NCBI RefSeq assembly: GCF_000237925.1
Contig: NW_017386106.1
Span: 1-64,000 of the forward strand
DNA: 64,000 nucleotides
Source of the DNA: Schistosoma mansoni
Lineage: Eukaryota; Platyhelminthes; Trematoda; Strigeidida; Schistosomatidae
Direction: 5' to 3'
This document shows positions 12,901 to 23,037 of this stretch, in pieces. Within the stretch, counting starts at the first letter, position 1. Every line of letters begins with the position of its first letter. The notes beneath the pieces are model-generated. The model had not been told where the DNA came from. It was given only the letters and a program-made list of their open reading frames with translations, and made no database searches. Made by a program: the position numbers and the translations under genes.

Positions 12901-15900
12901 AGGAAGATTTAGAATGAATTTAACTGGACCCAGTGCTAACTCCTCTGACCCGTCACACATATTCTCCAATCACTAATTGCAGTTATGCAAATCTCAGTCA
13001 GGTAGTCTGCATCTACAAGCACAACCAACAGTCAGTAACTTCATAGCTTGATGCCACGTTTTGATCTATCCTCTCTTAGCTGTCTTCCAACCTACTTCAG
13101 CACTAGAAAGCTTCACCTATCGAGGTGGTCAAGTAGTCAGGCATATGTTACACATGTACATGACCATTGACAGTAACAAATTCATAAAGAATTGAAACCT
13201 CCACTATAGTTTTCATTTATTTTGCCTTTTTGATTCTTTCCTTTACTTTGTGTGTGTGTGTAGATACCATACTGTCGATGTAAGTGTAGCTGTGGCTATT
13301 CCTTCTGGATTAATCACACCAATAATATTTTCTGCAGATACAAAGGTAACAAGAATTTAATTGTTTAACTTAATATTTTGTTATGGGTAAAGAGAATTTA
13401 TTTTTAATTGAACTGAAAAGAAATGTTTCTTTGCTCTAGTGGGATATTTTCATTTCACTTACATCTGTTACCCCTCATGGAGAAGCATGGGCCGCCAACC
13501 AGCATTCTTCATCGGACTCTGTTCTGGTCAGTCCTTTTTAGTTGTTCCCAGTTGCTACTCATCCTTTTCATGTTTGCTTTCGAATCTCGACGCAGTGTGT
13601 TCTTTGGCTTTCCTCTGTTCTGTTTCCCTTGAGGATTCCAAGTTAATGCTTGCCTCGTGATGCAATCCGATGATTTCCTTAGTGTATATCCTATCCACTT
13701 CAGCGTATTTTTCTAATTCCATCATCAACTGCAAGTTGGTTTGTTCTTTCATATAGTAGGATGTTGCTGATGGTATCCGACCAACAGAAATTGAGTATCT
13801 TGCGTAAACAATTATTTATAAATACTTTTACCTTTTTGATGATGGTTGTAGTAGTGCTCTATTAATTTCACTTTACAAAATGCATATGTGGTTTAATTGT
13901 CTGCTGTTTCATTCTTGATAATCCCGTATTTCGTTTATATTTTATCCTGTCAAACCGTGAGTATGGACAAAAGACTGGGAATGATTAGCAACTAATAAGA
14001 GATCCCGTTCAGTCTGTCACTGGTTTCCAAATATGTACGTATGTAGATAAATCAAAGAAAGTAGACAATTCAAACTGGAACCACAATTATCCATTAGTTA
14101 CATCAAACAACTTTGATCTTCTCCATAACACATACAACTTGAAGTGTAACGACAAATTAAACATAGGTGCTCCATATACACCGGTGTGATAGATAATATT
14201 GTGAAGTGATACGAGTAAGATCGTTGAGTAAATAAATCGATAATTAAATATTAAATCTACAGTTCAATTAAGAGTATGTTGAATGGAAGCTAGCTTCAGT
14301 TAAACCAAGAGATGAAGTCAGTCCACTAAAGCATTGACTGTTGGAATTAGCTTTGTAGGTAGGTGTCAACTACCTGGTTTGGTTTCACGTGATTATCGTG
14401 TTCAGTAGTTAGAGAATTTGAATGACATGGCTCAAAACCGTTTCTAGTGACCAAGTTGCACCCAATCTTTGTCTTCCCTTGTTTTTATTATTATTATCAT
14501 CATATTTTCGTCTCGAATTGTATCTTGCATGCCTTATCTCTCCTATTGCCGTTAATACTGTTAGTACCTTTACTACTCTGGGTTTAGCCCTAAAAAATTC
14601 CATCGTGGTTTGTTAATGGTTTATGACAACTTGAACCGACGTACTACACATGTATCAGGTTCTGTGTTGCGTTTGACAGACAGCTCAGTTGAGAAAACAA
14701 TCAAAAGGGATTCCATCCAATGGGGAAATTGATCTTACGTAGATGAAGAATATGATTGAAAACTGTTTTAATGTTACCACTGATTTCTTTTTTGTGCATG
14801 TCTGATAACATCTTAACCCACTGAGTTGGATAACATTTAGGACTCCTATACCCACCGAGGGAGTCGTGATTAACGAACAGATTCTAGTCTTATGTCACTG
14901 TTTTTCACTTTATAAACTGACCATCTTTTGGCTTTTTCCATTGAGTCTCAATGAATTATTTGGTTTAAAAATAGAATTGATATACAGTCTAATCGACACA
15001 AATACTTTATTTAATGTTAATCAATATTTCTAGCAGCTTCAGTCACGCAATTCCTATAGACATTCTGAAGAGGTGGTGTTGTGTGAATATACTTATCATT
15101 CAGTTTACAAGGTGTTTCGTGTCTTATCAAGTAATTCCTAACATGAGATCAACTCATCCAAACGGATTACATAAAATCATAACTTAATTCACTAACAACA
15201 CAAGTGGAAGGGGTTTTGTGGAGATTTCAGTATTTTCATAGTTGAAGTCATGAGTCAATTGAAGCTAGACCACCATGGAAAACCTGGAAGCACTGGACGG
15301 TCGTTTCGTCCTATTATGGGACTCCTCAGTGGCAGTGCACATCCACGATCCCGCCTCGCGAGCGGGATTCAAACCCATCACCTACCAGTCTCGCGATGTA
15401 AACTGATTTACCATGTGAATTGTTCAGCCGACTGGAAACAGGTTTTCCATGGTGGTCTAGCTTCAATTGGTTCATGATTTCAACTATGAAAACAACATAA
15501 GTGTTACGAGGTTGCCTCGTTAATTTGTGAATGAAAATAATCTTCATCTCATGCACAAACACAAACAACTATACTATAAAGCTATGATTATGGTAAAAAA
15601 ATAAAGTAATCCCCTTGAGATGTTCATCAGTCCGTCTTCTCTGATTTCATTGTTCATACATTTTCATACAGATTGCGTTTCATTCCTATTCGTTCCTTAT
15701 CGATCTTCTACCAAAATACATTCTATGCCTGACCATCACCATATACTACTTATATGGATATAAGTAGACCATACTACAATACTATTTCCTTTTATTCTAT
15801 TTCTAGGGTTTAGTACAAATCAATAAAGAAATGCGAATGTTAGTTACTAAGGCTAAACAGAATAAACTAAAACCTCAAGAATATCAGGTGAGTTAACATT

Positions 15901-18900
15901 TTTGTTTTACAATGTAAATTCTATTCAATTATAAAGATTAGTTCTTATTTCTTTGTATTAAGAGTAACTCATTAAAATGATCATAGAATAATATAAGAAT
16001 AGATTCATTTGGACAATGAAGAGTAATAGTGTTGACACAATCTTGTAGTTCGTTTAATTATACACAGTTTCTGGAAAATCGACATACTTTTTGATATCCA
16101 ACTATAGCTGTATTCCTTGATCTTAAGACAGCGTGCGATTCCGTTGATCATGAGGTTCTGTGGCAGTATCTGTCATTTAAAGGCATATCAAAGAAGTAAT
16201 TTAATCTTGTATGGGTTCTCTACTCGAGCACCTCTGGTCGAGTCAGAGCTTATGGTGAACTGTCATCAGAGTTGGTTACTTCAGATGATATTCGTCAAGG
16301 TTGTTTGCTTTCTCCATTTTTATTTAACTTTGTCATAGACACGATTTTAGAAATAACACTCATCGCCTGTGTTGCAATGTGTGCATGCGTACGTGTTCCC
16401 TTTTTGATATGATGTGATGATCCCCGCCTATTAGAGAGGAGTGAATTATTGATCAGAGCAATGATATACAAAAGCCATATTAGTAGTCTTGAGTACTTAT
16501 CAGTCCTGCTATCTGCCTAGCCCAACCAGTTAAGTTCAGAACACCAATAAAAGCTTCTGCAATATGAATCATTATTCTCAAACATATTGGGTTTATATAC
16601 CAAACAAACTGACCACATCGTACCATAAATAGTCCTCAAAGTTACCATTCATAAATCTCCACGGGATATAACAGTCTAACTTCTCAGAATTTGGTCTTCT
16701 ATCAGGGGATTAACTTGTTAACTTAGAACACCCAGATGATATAGTTCTGTTTAGTGAAAATGCTGAAAAAAATGCAGAGTCTTCTGAACACCTTAAGCAA
16801 CAATGCAATGATGTTTAGGATGTGGTTTTCTCCAGGACTGGTTTCCGCCATTGGCTGAATTTATGATAGGTAGTGAGGAAGTTAAACGCATCCATCACTT
16901 CACTTATCTTGAGAGTTTAATCAGTCCTGATGGTCTAGTGTCTGACGAAATCTCAGCACGAACTCAGAAGGCTCGATTGACTTTCGCTAGCTTATGGGTT
17001 ATGGGAGATATCCGACTCTCAACCAAAGGATGAAATTACTGCTCAGCAGTTTGCTTCGTTCCATTTTATGGGTGTGAAACATGACCATTAAGAATGGAGG
17101 ATATTTATAGGTTACTAGTATTTGACCATAGATGTCTTCCACGACTTGTTCGTGTATTTTGGGACCACTGAGTAAGCAATGTTTGGGTTAGGAATAGGGT
17201 AATTGGTAAGCATGATTAAGCGATTGATGAGGTGGTTGATACATGTGTTACATATGTCCAATCACGACCTAGTTCAACAGGCGATGCTATCTGGTGTTGA
17301 GAGTAAGCTGAAAAAATTTAGAGACAACTAAACCAACAAATGTCATCAGTTCAGGAAGTCATTGACAATTGGACTAAGCCATGTTAATAGGTGTAGGTTA
17401 CCACCACTTGATTGGGGTACGCGTGATTATCATAACCAATTGTTAGAGACTTCGAATGACACGGCTCGAATTTGTCTGCAGTAACGCAGGTGCATCCATT
17501 ATTTGTCTTCTTACAAATTCCGAGATCCTAAATTACCCAACTTTTTTTGTTTCTATCTCACTAATTTATATTTTCTCGAATCATATCTTTGATGCCTAGT
17601 CTTTTCTATTACTGTTGATACAGTTACTACCTCTGGTATTGAAGGATTTGCTCTGACAATTTCATCATTCTGTGCTAATAGAGTATGGCAGCTTGAACCG
17701 ATGTGCATACGTACTAGGTCCTACGTTGGTACTCATTGATTTTACTCAACATGAAACCTAGTGTATGTTTTAGAATTAGAATATTTAAGAGAGAAATTGG
17801 CGAATGCATCTACTTTATTGTCAGAGATTTTCGATTGCATTTCATTCGACATTCCAAGCTACAAATTATTACTGTCTTTCTAACTGCCTCCGAAAAGTGT
17901 ATTCCTCCCTAGATAGCGTAAAGTAGTATTAAGTACTTCCTTGAAATTGAATAGAAGCTTTAAATATACAGCGCAATAGTTGAAAGTTAAGTGCTTTAAT
18001 CAATTAGTCATTGTCAGATTACATATGAAGCTCTCTTACATGAAAATGTAGTGTGTAAGATGGTTAGAAATAGTCAGTAAGAAACCTTGGACTTAGGTTT
18101 CGTTCTAGTCAACATTTGTCAACAAGGCATACCTGTAATCTTTAGGAGAATTAATGCTGCTTGTGAGACTCGGACCGTATCATTTAACCTTAAATTTTTA
18201 GACGTTACTACCAAGTTATTCGGGCCGCTATTGATCTCCTGTAAATGAATTAATGATGAATTTGTAATGATCAGAATACTTTCAATCAATTCATCATCTT
18301 TCTTTTTGTCTCAATTATTTTCTAATTATTTAAGGGTGGAACATTTTCAATTTCTAATTTGGGAATGTTTGGAATTACCAATTTCTGTGCTATCATTAAT
18401 CCACCTCAAGCATGTATCCTTACCGTGGGTAGTACCAGACCGAAACTTTTACCAGATCATAAAAATCCTAAAGGGTAAATTTTATCAAATATTTTTAGTG
18501 TGTGTGTGTATACGTACGTGAATTTGACTTACATTTTTGTGAACAATAAGAAAATTTGGCGAGACTATAATTTATGGACAAGCCAATCAGAAGCGCTTGA
18601 GGGATTTCAAGGTCACGGCGCCGATTTTAGTACCTGATGCTCGTGTACGATCGGTTCACAGAGAATTTTAGAGAAGACTTGACGATTAAGCGGCTACAAC
18701 AAAGGAGACTACTAAGAAGTTCCTGTATTTGTAATTGCGGGTAATAAATGACTTGTAGACCTTGTACAGACTACCATGATGTTGTCCTTCGATGTAATAT
18801 ATGTTGAAGGAAGACGTTTGCTAGAATAAGAACCTTTATCACTCGATCCAGATTGAGACTGAGGCATATTATAATAATTGCCGCCAACTGTATAATAAAA

Positions 18901-21464
18901 GCACCAGTAACATTGGCTGCAATAATCGCAGATGTTACTGAAGCTTCGGTTGTTCAGTGGTATGAGTATTGTAGGGACATATCCATAATAAAAATGATAA
19001 ACTTATACAACCGTAGTACACACAAACAATATTGAAGCTATGTGATCGAGACTGAGAGGGTTTTTGTGACCTTATCATGGTTCCAGAGACCAACTATTAT
19101 GGAGCCATATGGATGAGTTCGTCTACCTTATGCATTACGATTTTGGAACCTTTGAACCTTTTTCTAATCTTGACAAGTTTTTGGACCATATAAAAGAAGT
19201 ATATCTACTTTAATTATTTGGTTTTATATAATTAAGTTTTACTCTATGCTGACTGTTTACTGATTGGCTAACATTTCTCAGGGTCATTTAGGATTCATTC
19301 AAAGGTCGTCCATAAATTATATTCTCGCCGAAAATTCTTCAGGACATATTAATATGATTCGGTGACACTGGATATATGATAATATGACCTGATATTGAAT
19401 CAGTCATAAACTAGATTCATTAAATCATTAGATATGTGATTTAGGCACATCAGAACTACTAAATTATGGGTCAGACTAATAGTTTATTGACACAAAACAC
19501 AAATGATTAGTACACGGCAAAATCCGAGTAGAAATCCAAAAAAAAATATGTACAATAATCAGTTTAATTACAATAGCTCGATGTGTCTACCTTGGCTCAG
19601 TATTGACCAATCATATCTCCCGGCACACTAACATATATTATATATGCTAATAAAGAGATTACAAGTTATCTAGTTTGTTTTTTTTATCGAGATCATATGA
19701 ACCAGTTTTTAGGTTAAACATCCATTAAAAACCCGGAAGCACTGTATAACTATTTCATCGTAGTATGAGCATCCTCAGCAATGCACATCTATGATCTCGC
19801 AACCTGGTATCGAATCCAGGACCTTCGGTATCGCACCCGAATGTTTAACTTCCAGACCATGGATCTGGGATCCAATAGTATACAAGTATAACTCCGATCA
19901 AATAACAATATTACGTGTCCATCTTCCATTGTCTCCGGTGGGTACCTTTTTGATATCCAACATGGTTGAACTTCATTGATCACAGCATTTCCCCAGAACT
20001 CGTAAATTTCGTCTCAAGGCTAGTATTTAGTAAATGTTTGATAATTATCAGTATGAGGTTGTAAATATGGATTGCTGAGAAGCTCCATAGTAGGACAAAA
20101 TAGCTGTTCAGTGCTTCCAGGTTTTCATTGGTTTTCCAACTTCTCTAACTTGACCTCTACTCTATTTTGATTAATTATCCCCACCTTTGGTTTAGCGATT
20201 TTCCATTCATTCAAAGGTTTTTTTTATCATATAGAGAGTTGTTCCACTTCGATTTGTTTTCGTTAAATATCAAGTTTAACTTTAGACTACTGTGTTCTCC
20301 TTACATTCCATCGTTGGGGATTATTGTTCGGAGAGTTATCTGTGTATCCATATTAGTTGTCGCTTCATCGACTTCTCAATAGATTCTGTTCGTGTTAGAA
20401 TATTCTCAATTGTTTGTAATTAGCACTTACCGTAGGTCAGACGGAATAAATCGCAAAATACAACAAATACATATATACACTGAATTAAAAAATGGATTCA
20501 TCAATTCTTGTTCATTTAATATGTCTCATATCAGTATTCTAGTTATTCAGTTCAAGAAAGTGACTGTCTGAACTTAGTAACTAAGTTGATAACACCTTGG
20601 TTGTTTGAAGCGAAAGGCATTGGATTCAAATCCCACAGTGAATACCATCAGTGAGATGTTGCAGTTATATCCGGCTGGTGAGTTGCAAATGGAACAAAAC
20701 GCGCTTCCTGTATTTCACTGCTAGCCATAGTCCACCAATTCTATGTTACGCAACAAAATTGTCAATCAGAATATCGGTTTCTATAACCTCGTCCCTATGC
20801 TACACTAATGATTCATCAAACAACACTAGCAGCCCTGAGTCCTTATTGGTCCTATGTATAGTAACTTCTCGCCTAACTTAAGCCGTTCAATCCAGTACAC
20901 AAATATCGTCCTCCACTGTAGTTGGTTTCTATACAATCAGACCAGACTGTATCACATCATAAAGTGCGAAATAATAATTATAAAAGATCAAGCCAAAAGT
21001 GGCTATTAGTTAACGATATTATCATTGATTATGTGTAGCGGTTCGCGTCTATTCAGAAGGAGGTACTTTGTGTACTACTAGGCGACCATGAAGAGTAGCA
21101 TAATTGAAGAGAGTTGAAAAAGTGAAGAACAAATCCAGTAGGCTCAAGCACAATTCACTTACACTTACTACCGAATGCAATAAACAATGATCATCAACGA
21201 CTCAAGTTTCGGATTTAAGACAATGTTAAAATAGAAACTGGAAGCATATAGTTAACATCTGTTACACAAATGTCATACTTTATAAATGGTGATTGTCATT
21301 GATTTCCTCCTTTTTTTCTTCTTTCATCTTATAGATTTAAAGAAGCAAATATTTTATCAGTTACATTATGCTGTGATCATCGTGTTGTTGATGGAGCAGT
21401 TGGAGCTCATTGGCTTAGTGAATTTAAACAAATTTTAGAGAATCCAGCACTTTTTCTTATTTAA
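3802..21464 (+). CDS. DLAT: Dihydrolipoyllysine acetyltransferase, E2 of pyruvate dehydrogenase (ten exons)
   Basis: This is the E2 core of the mitochondrial pyruvate dehydrogenase complex. It passes the acetyl group from E1 via lipoyl-lysine to CoA. Exons are 3802-3923, 4045-4144, 4177-4305, 4341-4409, 6161-6496, 10105-10355, 13264-13345, 15807-15887, 18335-18474 and 21335-21464. They join in frame to 1440 nt, 479 residues plus stop, all with GT-AG borders. Visible parts are an Arg-rich, acid-free mitochondrial targeting peptide (1-40), one lipoyl domain (about 45-125) with the ETDKAT motif and lipoyl-Lys88, a Pro/Ala hinge (150-183), and the E1/E3-binding domain (184-219, [13 protein letters not shown]). 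The catalytic domain (about 240-479) has [23 protein letters not shown] and the active-site DHRVVDG at 451-457 (His452, Asp456). Mammalian E2 has two lipoyl domains; this one has a single domain. The start ATG is the first in frame and opens the targeting peptide. Confidence 0.96.
4045..4144 (+). CDS. DLAT: DLAT exon 2: start of lipoyl domain
   Basis: Encodes residues 41-74. It contains [17 protein letters not shown], the conserved first strand block of E2 lipoyl domains. It ends in phase 0 at GAA|GTATGT. Confidence 0.94.
4145..4176 (+). other. DLAT intron 2, 32-nt micro-intron
   Basis: GTATGT...TTCTAG, only 32 nt long, between two phase-0 lipoyl-domain exons. Intron 3 (4306-4340, 35 nt) is equally small. 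Later introns of the gene are 1.7-3.6 kb. Confidence 0.9.
4177..4305 (+). CDS. DLAT: DLAT exon 3: lipoyl-lysine exon
   Basis: Encodes residues 75-117, including [17 protein letters not shown]. The Lys of the DKA motif (residue 88) is the lipoylation site in this family. Both borders are phase 0. Confidence 0.95.
4341..4409 (+). CDS. DLAT: DLAT exon 4: end of lipoyl domain
   Basis: Encodes residues 118-140 ([19 protein letters not shown]), matching the GxxxxxIV and F-D-Y blocks that close E2 lipoyl domains. The acceptor is TTCTAG|GCTC and the donor is ACA|GTAAGT. A diverged copy of its 5' end with the acceptor lies at 5618-5658. Confidence 0.9.
4410..5617 (+). other. DLAT intron 4, unique-looking part
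   Basis: AT-rich intron sequence with stops in all frames and no recognisable element before the duplicated exon fragment at 5618. Confidence 0.5.
5618..5658 (+). pseudogene. Duplicated DLAT exon 4 start with splice acceptor
   Basis: About 41 bp resemble 4312-4356: the same tcccgtt..gttatttt tract, the acceptor ctag and the first exon-4 bases gctctctgcatcat, at about 85% identity. It ends exactly where a truncated hammerhead of SINE1 begins. It may be a decoy acceptor. Confidence 0.65.
5659..6053 (+). mobile_element. SINE1 (Smα-like) partial dimer with hammerhead
   Basis: The order is a 3' half of a hammerhead (5659-5690), a spacer (aatgggaagattcaa near 5800), a tRNA-like region with A-box tagctaagtgg (5881-) and B-box ggttcgagtcc (5927-), then a complete hammerhead (5970-6014) and the 3' end ctagccactatcc. 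A ribozyme piece at both ends with one full unit between them is the pattern of a head-to-tail dimer. Confidence 0.85.
5970..6014 (+). ncRNA. Hammerhead ribozyme, SINE1 type, apparently intact
   Basis: Stem I ATCCAG pairs with CTGGAT. The core has CTGACGA (consensus CUGANGA), a stem II GTC...GAC hairpin, GAAA, a short self-complementary stem III ACGC/GCGT without a real loop, and the cleavage triplet GTC at 6006-6008. This is the layout of the Schistosoma satellite hammerhead. It lies in sense orientation in DLAT intron 4. Confidence 0.85.
6161..6496 (+). CDS. DLAT: DLAT exon 5: hinge and peripheral subunit-binding domain
   Basis: Encodes residues 141-252: a Pro/Ala/Lys hinge, then the E1/E3-binding domain ([17 protein letters not shown], then TGTGMYGMI), then a second linker and [14 protein letters not shown], which opens the catalytic domain. 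Phase 0 at both ends. Confidence 0.95.
6497..7914 (+). other. DLAT intron 5, first part
   Basis: No supported gene or repeat copy recognised. AT-rich with no long ORF. Confidence 0.4.
7915..8391 (-). repeat. R500 interspersed repeat, copy 1
   Basis: Minus-strand copy of a ~500-bp family. It starts (at its right end) with ccctggtacggcc and ends with accaatatttatgtttaaat toward 7900. The family has a TAAA-rich 3' tail, suggesting a SINE or truncated non-LTR element, but no coding domain is recognisable. Confidence 0.75.
8585..9061 (+). repeat. R500 interspersed repeat, copy 2, cut by gap
   Basis: Plus-strand copy that is almost the exact reverse complement of 7915-8391. It stops at the run of N after ggtgcccttt. 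ORFs inside it are chance. Confidence 0.8.
9062..9483. other. Assembly gap (422 N)
   Basis: Unsequenced. ORFs drawn across it are meaningless. 9484-9885, just after it, shows no recognisable feature. Confidence 1.
9886..9992 (+). repeat. R500 3' end, copy 3
   Basis: Repeats, apparently base for base, the ~70 bp before the gap (cacctgggcagtatcacagc to ggtgcccttt) and continues to the family tail tttgtaccaatatttatgtg. Confidence 0.75.
10105..10355 (+). CDS. DLAT: DLAT exon 6: catalytic domain, first part
   Basis: Encodes residues 253-335 ([51 protein letters not shown]). It ends with two bases of the next codon at CA|GTAAGT. Confidence 0.95.
10437..10738 (-). mobile_element. CR1-like 3' end fragment
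   Basis: In minus orientation: a short cagtcggtcagtcac tail, the 3' UTR shared with 63000-63240, and the last coding bases (gccattgcaaacgatt). Severely 5' truncated. Confidence 0.7.
10995..11060 (+). mobile_element. Possible Penelope-like 3' end scrap
   Basis: A short similarity (gatgttgtcaagaa..., then tccagttcagaggacaaa) to the Penelope-like 3' end at 33850-33920. Too short to be sure. Confidence 0.3.
11075..11800 (+). mobile_element. Unclassified GC-richer element, possible LTR
   Basis: A block distinctly richer in GC than the rest of DLAT intron 6. It has a TATA-like tatataagg at 11160 and a perfect hairpin GGCTGC-AA-GCAGCC near 11633-11646. It starts near tgttatgtctacgg. No coding domain is seen and no second copy exists in the window, so an LTR identity is only a suggestion. 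Confidence 0.4.
11930..12290 (-). mobile_element. RTE-type 3' end fragment, degenerate
   Basis: Minus-strand similarity to the C-terminal RTE segment seen at 36600-37100: cgtggaacataggccgcc, the ctttgaggattcca block and the gtgtcctatccacctccagc block. Confidence 0.65.
12291..12950 (+). other. DLAT intron 6, unassigned part
   Basis: AT-rich intron sequence. Nothing recognised on either strand. Confidence 0.4.
12955..13170 (-). mobile_element. CR1-like C-terminal fragment, degenerate
   Basis: Minus strand resembles 63250-63450 (aggtagtctgcatctac, gatgccacgttttgatc). Many stops. Confidence 0.55.
13264..13345 (+). CDS. DLAT: DLAT exon 7: catalytic domain
   Basis: Encodes residues 336-363 ([20 protein letters not shown], then IFSADTK), the conserved V-A-V-P-GLITP block of E2 acyltransferases. 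The acceptor is TGTGTGTAG and the donor is AAG|GTAACA. Confidence 0.92.
13440..13830 (-). mobile_element. RTE-type 3' end fragment
   Basis: The minus strand encodes the RTE C-terminal segment ([20 protein letters not shown]). It shows the gagcatgggccgccaaccagc 3'-end landmark of this family in shortened form. Confidence 0.7.
14400..14690 (+). mobile_element. CR1-like 3' UTR fragment
   Basis: Plus-strand match to the 3' UTR at 24160-24440 and 30100-30340 (atggctcaaaacc, ctgttagtacctttac, gacaacttgaaccgac). It ends in a gacagacagctcag tail. Confidence 0.65.
15205..15480 (-). mobile_element. SINE2 copy with hammerhead, foldback end
   Basis: On the minus strand: hammerhead (ACTGAGGAGTCC, GGACGAAACG, cleavage GTC) with the extra CCA before the core, then the cgcctcgcgag block and tRNA-like remnants. 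The right end (15440-15480) repeats the element's 3' end in the opposite direction (ggttttccatggtggtctag), making a palindromic copy. Confidence 0.75.
15807..15887 (+). CDS. DLAT: DLAT exon 8: catalytic domain
   Basis: Encodes residues 364-390 ([20 protein letters not shown], then LKPQEYQ), the helical KAR-GKL-P-EFQ segment of the family. Phase 0 at both ends. Confidence 0.92.
16095..17740 (+). mobile_element. CR1-like RT and C-terminal domain (pseudogene)
   Basis: In broken frames the plus strand encodes an RT palm ([35 protein letters not shown]), then connection sequence ([31 protein letters not shown]) and the [15 protein letters not shown] tail, followed by 3' UTR. A family-A LTR fragment interrupts it at about 16470-16640. 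This is the longest copy of this family in the window. Confidence 0.8.
16470..16640 (-). mobile_element. LTR-A fragment inside the CR1-like copy
   Basis: Diverged match to 29155-29320 (tgcctagcccaacc, accaataaaagcttc, taccaaacaaactgaccaca). It lies between RT palm and connection segments of the CR1-like element. Confidence 0.55.
17741..18334 (+). other. DLAT intron 8, unassigned end
   Basis: No element or ORF recognised before the exon 9 acceptor. Confidence 0.4.
18335..18474 (+). CDS. DLAT: DLAT exon 9: catalytic domain
   Basis: Encodes residues 391-436 ([34 protein letters not shown]). The donor is read as AAGG|GTAAAT, which keeps frame with exon 10. Confidence 0.93.
18558..19329 (+). mobile_element. 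Merlin-like DNA transposon remnant
   Basis: The ends are inverted repeats GGCGAGACTATAATTTATGG and GGCGAGAATATAATTTATGG, flanked by an 8-bp duplication (gaaaattt at 18550-18557, gaaaattc at 19330-19337). Internally the plus strand has [19 protein letters not shown], like the N-terminal HTH-type region of Merlin/IS1016 transposases, and a C-terminal-like FLDHIKEVY near 19180. At 772 bp and without a DDE core it is internally deleted and dead. Confidence 0.7.
19725..20145 (-). mobile_element. SINE2 degenerate, inverted ends
   Basis: 19725-19865 is a decayed minus copy (hammerhead region, then a pseudo-tRNA with atcgaatccagga). 20085-20140 is the plus-oriented 3' end (gttcagtgcttccaggtttt). Confidence 0.55.
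20545..20740 (+). mobile_element. SINE1 copy with broken hammerhead
   Basis: tRNA-like part (aactaagttgataac; ggattcaaatccc), then a hammerhead with CTGGTGA in place of CTGANGA, AACAAAAC in place of the GAAA segment, and a lost cleavage GTC (CTTC). Confidence 0.7.
20795..21030 (-). mobile_element. LTR-A fragment, degenerate
   Basis: Shares gagtccttattggtccta, aagatcaagccaaaagtggc and neighbouring blocks with the family-A LTR at 29008-29565. Confidence 0.5.
21335..21464 (+). CDS. DLAT: DLAT exon 10: active-site exon and stop
   Basis: Encodes residues 437-479 with [19 protein letters not shown] and ends IFLI-like at LFLI-TAA (21462-21464). His452 and Asp456 of DHRVVDG are the catalytic pair of E2 acyltransferases. 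Confidence 0.95.
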
Positions 21465-21673
21465 TTAAATTTTTGTGTTAATATACTTATAACGAATCTT
21501 TTGCTCGTCTTCTTTGCACTCAATAGAATATTTATTAGCATAACAACAAGTATATGAATAGATATACACCCACCCCTATCCCACTTCACCCCATTCATCC
21601 ACACACACACACATTTACACACTTGAAGATCATTGAAATATCTGGATTAGGTGTAAGATGTAAGTTTCAGAAA

Positions 21674-21679
21674 AATAAA
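21674..21679 (+). promoter_or_regulatory. Candidate poly(A) signal of DLAT
   Basis: The first canonical AATAAA found downstream of the DLAT stop codon (about 210 bp after it), followed by T-rich sequence. Confidence 0.6.
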
Positions 21680-21689
21680 GTTTATTACG

Positions 21690-22074
21690 TCATTGATTAT
21701 TCTATCTCTTGATAATTGATAATAATGATTATTATTATTGTCTCTTGTTGCTAGGATTATCTCCTTGATGTATCTCCCCTTATTACTCTCTTTTTTTTGT
21801 TCACTTTGTAATGTAATTTTACACTATAGTTATTTATATAGGAAGTTTTTTTTAAAAAGTCAAGGTTTATATCATACTTAGTTATAATATGTGTTATTAA
21901 ATTGTCTATTATGTGTGTGTGAGTGTGTGTGTATACAGAGGTGGTGTATTTCTTTTCCTTTTTTATTTTGTAGCTATGTAAATAAAGGTACATATGTTTG
22001 CATTGGTTTCCATTGTTATGATCTCATATATATATATCAGAATAGCGGAAATAAGCACAGTATAAACGATAGTA
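21690..22074. other. AT-rich spacer after DLAT
   Basis: Contains TG/CA and AT simple repeats (near 21600 and 21910-21930). No gene seen. Confidence 0.5.
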
Positions 22075-22570
22075 GAAAATGCCCTGGTACGACCGAGAGT
22101 GGGGAGAGTCCGCTCTCCCTTTCCAAATGCTCTCACATGACCACGCGTATATACCCTCTGCCTTCTCGTGGCACTATTGTTGTTTAGGAAATTGAGAGTA
22201 CGAAAAATGAATGTCTGGCGCTTTAGCCGGGTTGGTGGACACGGTAAGTCCACCTAGGGGAGTTGGAAAACCCTGGTTCCAAACCAATGTTGCACATGGG
22301 CTCCAGCATCCTGAGGGAACAAATGGCATATGAATCAATCGTTGGTGACCGACTACCATGGGACTGCATCTCCTTACGATGCTCCACTACCTTGTAGATT
22401 AGGATTTTCGGTTAAAGTCTCTAGGTTTGGCCCCTTAAGAAAACTACCTGCTTCAGTTTGGGCACCTGGGCGGTATCACAGCCCTCACACAAATCAAATG
22501 AGATTTGTGTGGCACATATGTATTTAGTGCCCCTTTGTACCAATATTTATGTGTTTAAATAAATAAATAA
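22075..22570 (+). repeat. R500 interspersed repeat
   Basis: Near full-length plus copy from atgccctggtacgaccgag to the TAAATAAATAAA tail. Confidence 0.75.
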
Positions 22571-23037
22571 GTAAAATATAAATTGAGAATGAAGAATGAA
22601 CTTGTGGAATGAGAAAGTTAATGGTTTTGGGTTATTGTGGTCGATTTTGAGCTATGACGCTTAAAATCTCCAATAGTTAATCACAATAATCATTCTGTCA
22701 CCAAGTGTTAGCGAGAAATAAACTGGATTAAAGCACGTTATGTACATGATCGTGATGGCGCATGCTGATTGACTAATTCTAAACCAATCAGCTCTGATAG
22801 ATTATTGGAGAAGTATCTAGAAGTTTCTTATGCATATACTATGAATATATATGAACGTTTTTCTAACCATTGATTGATGTTCACCTACTCTTGTTATTTT
22901 GAATACAATTTTGTTCCTGTTGAACGTGTTCTGATTTTGGGATCTTGTCGAGTGTCATTGTATAAGAATACTAAGCAATAAGAGTAGCTAAGTCGTTTAT
23001 TAGCAAAACAATTATAACACAAAGTAAAGTAGTTTAA

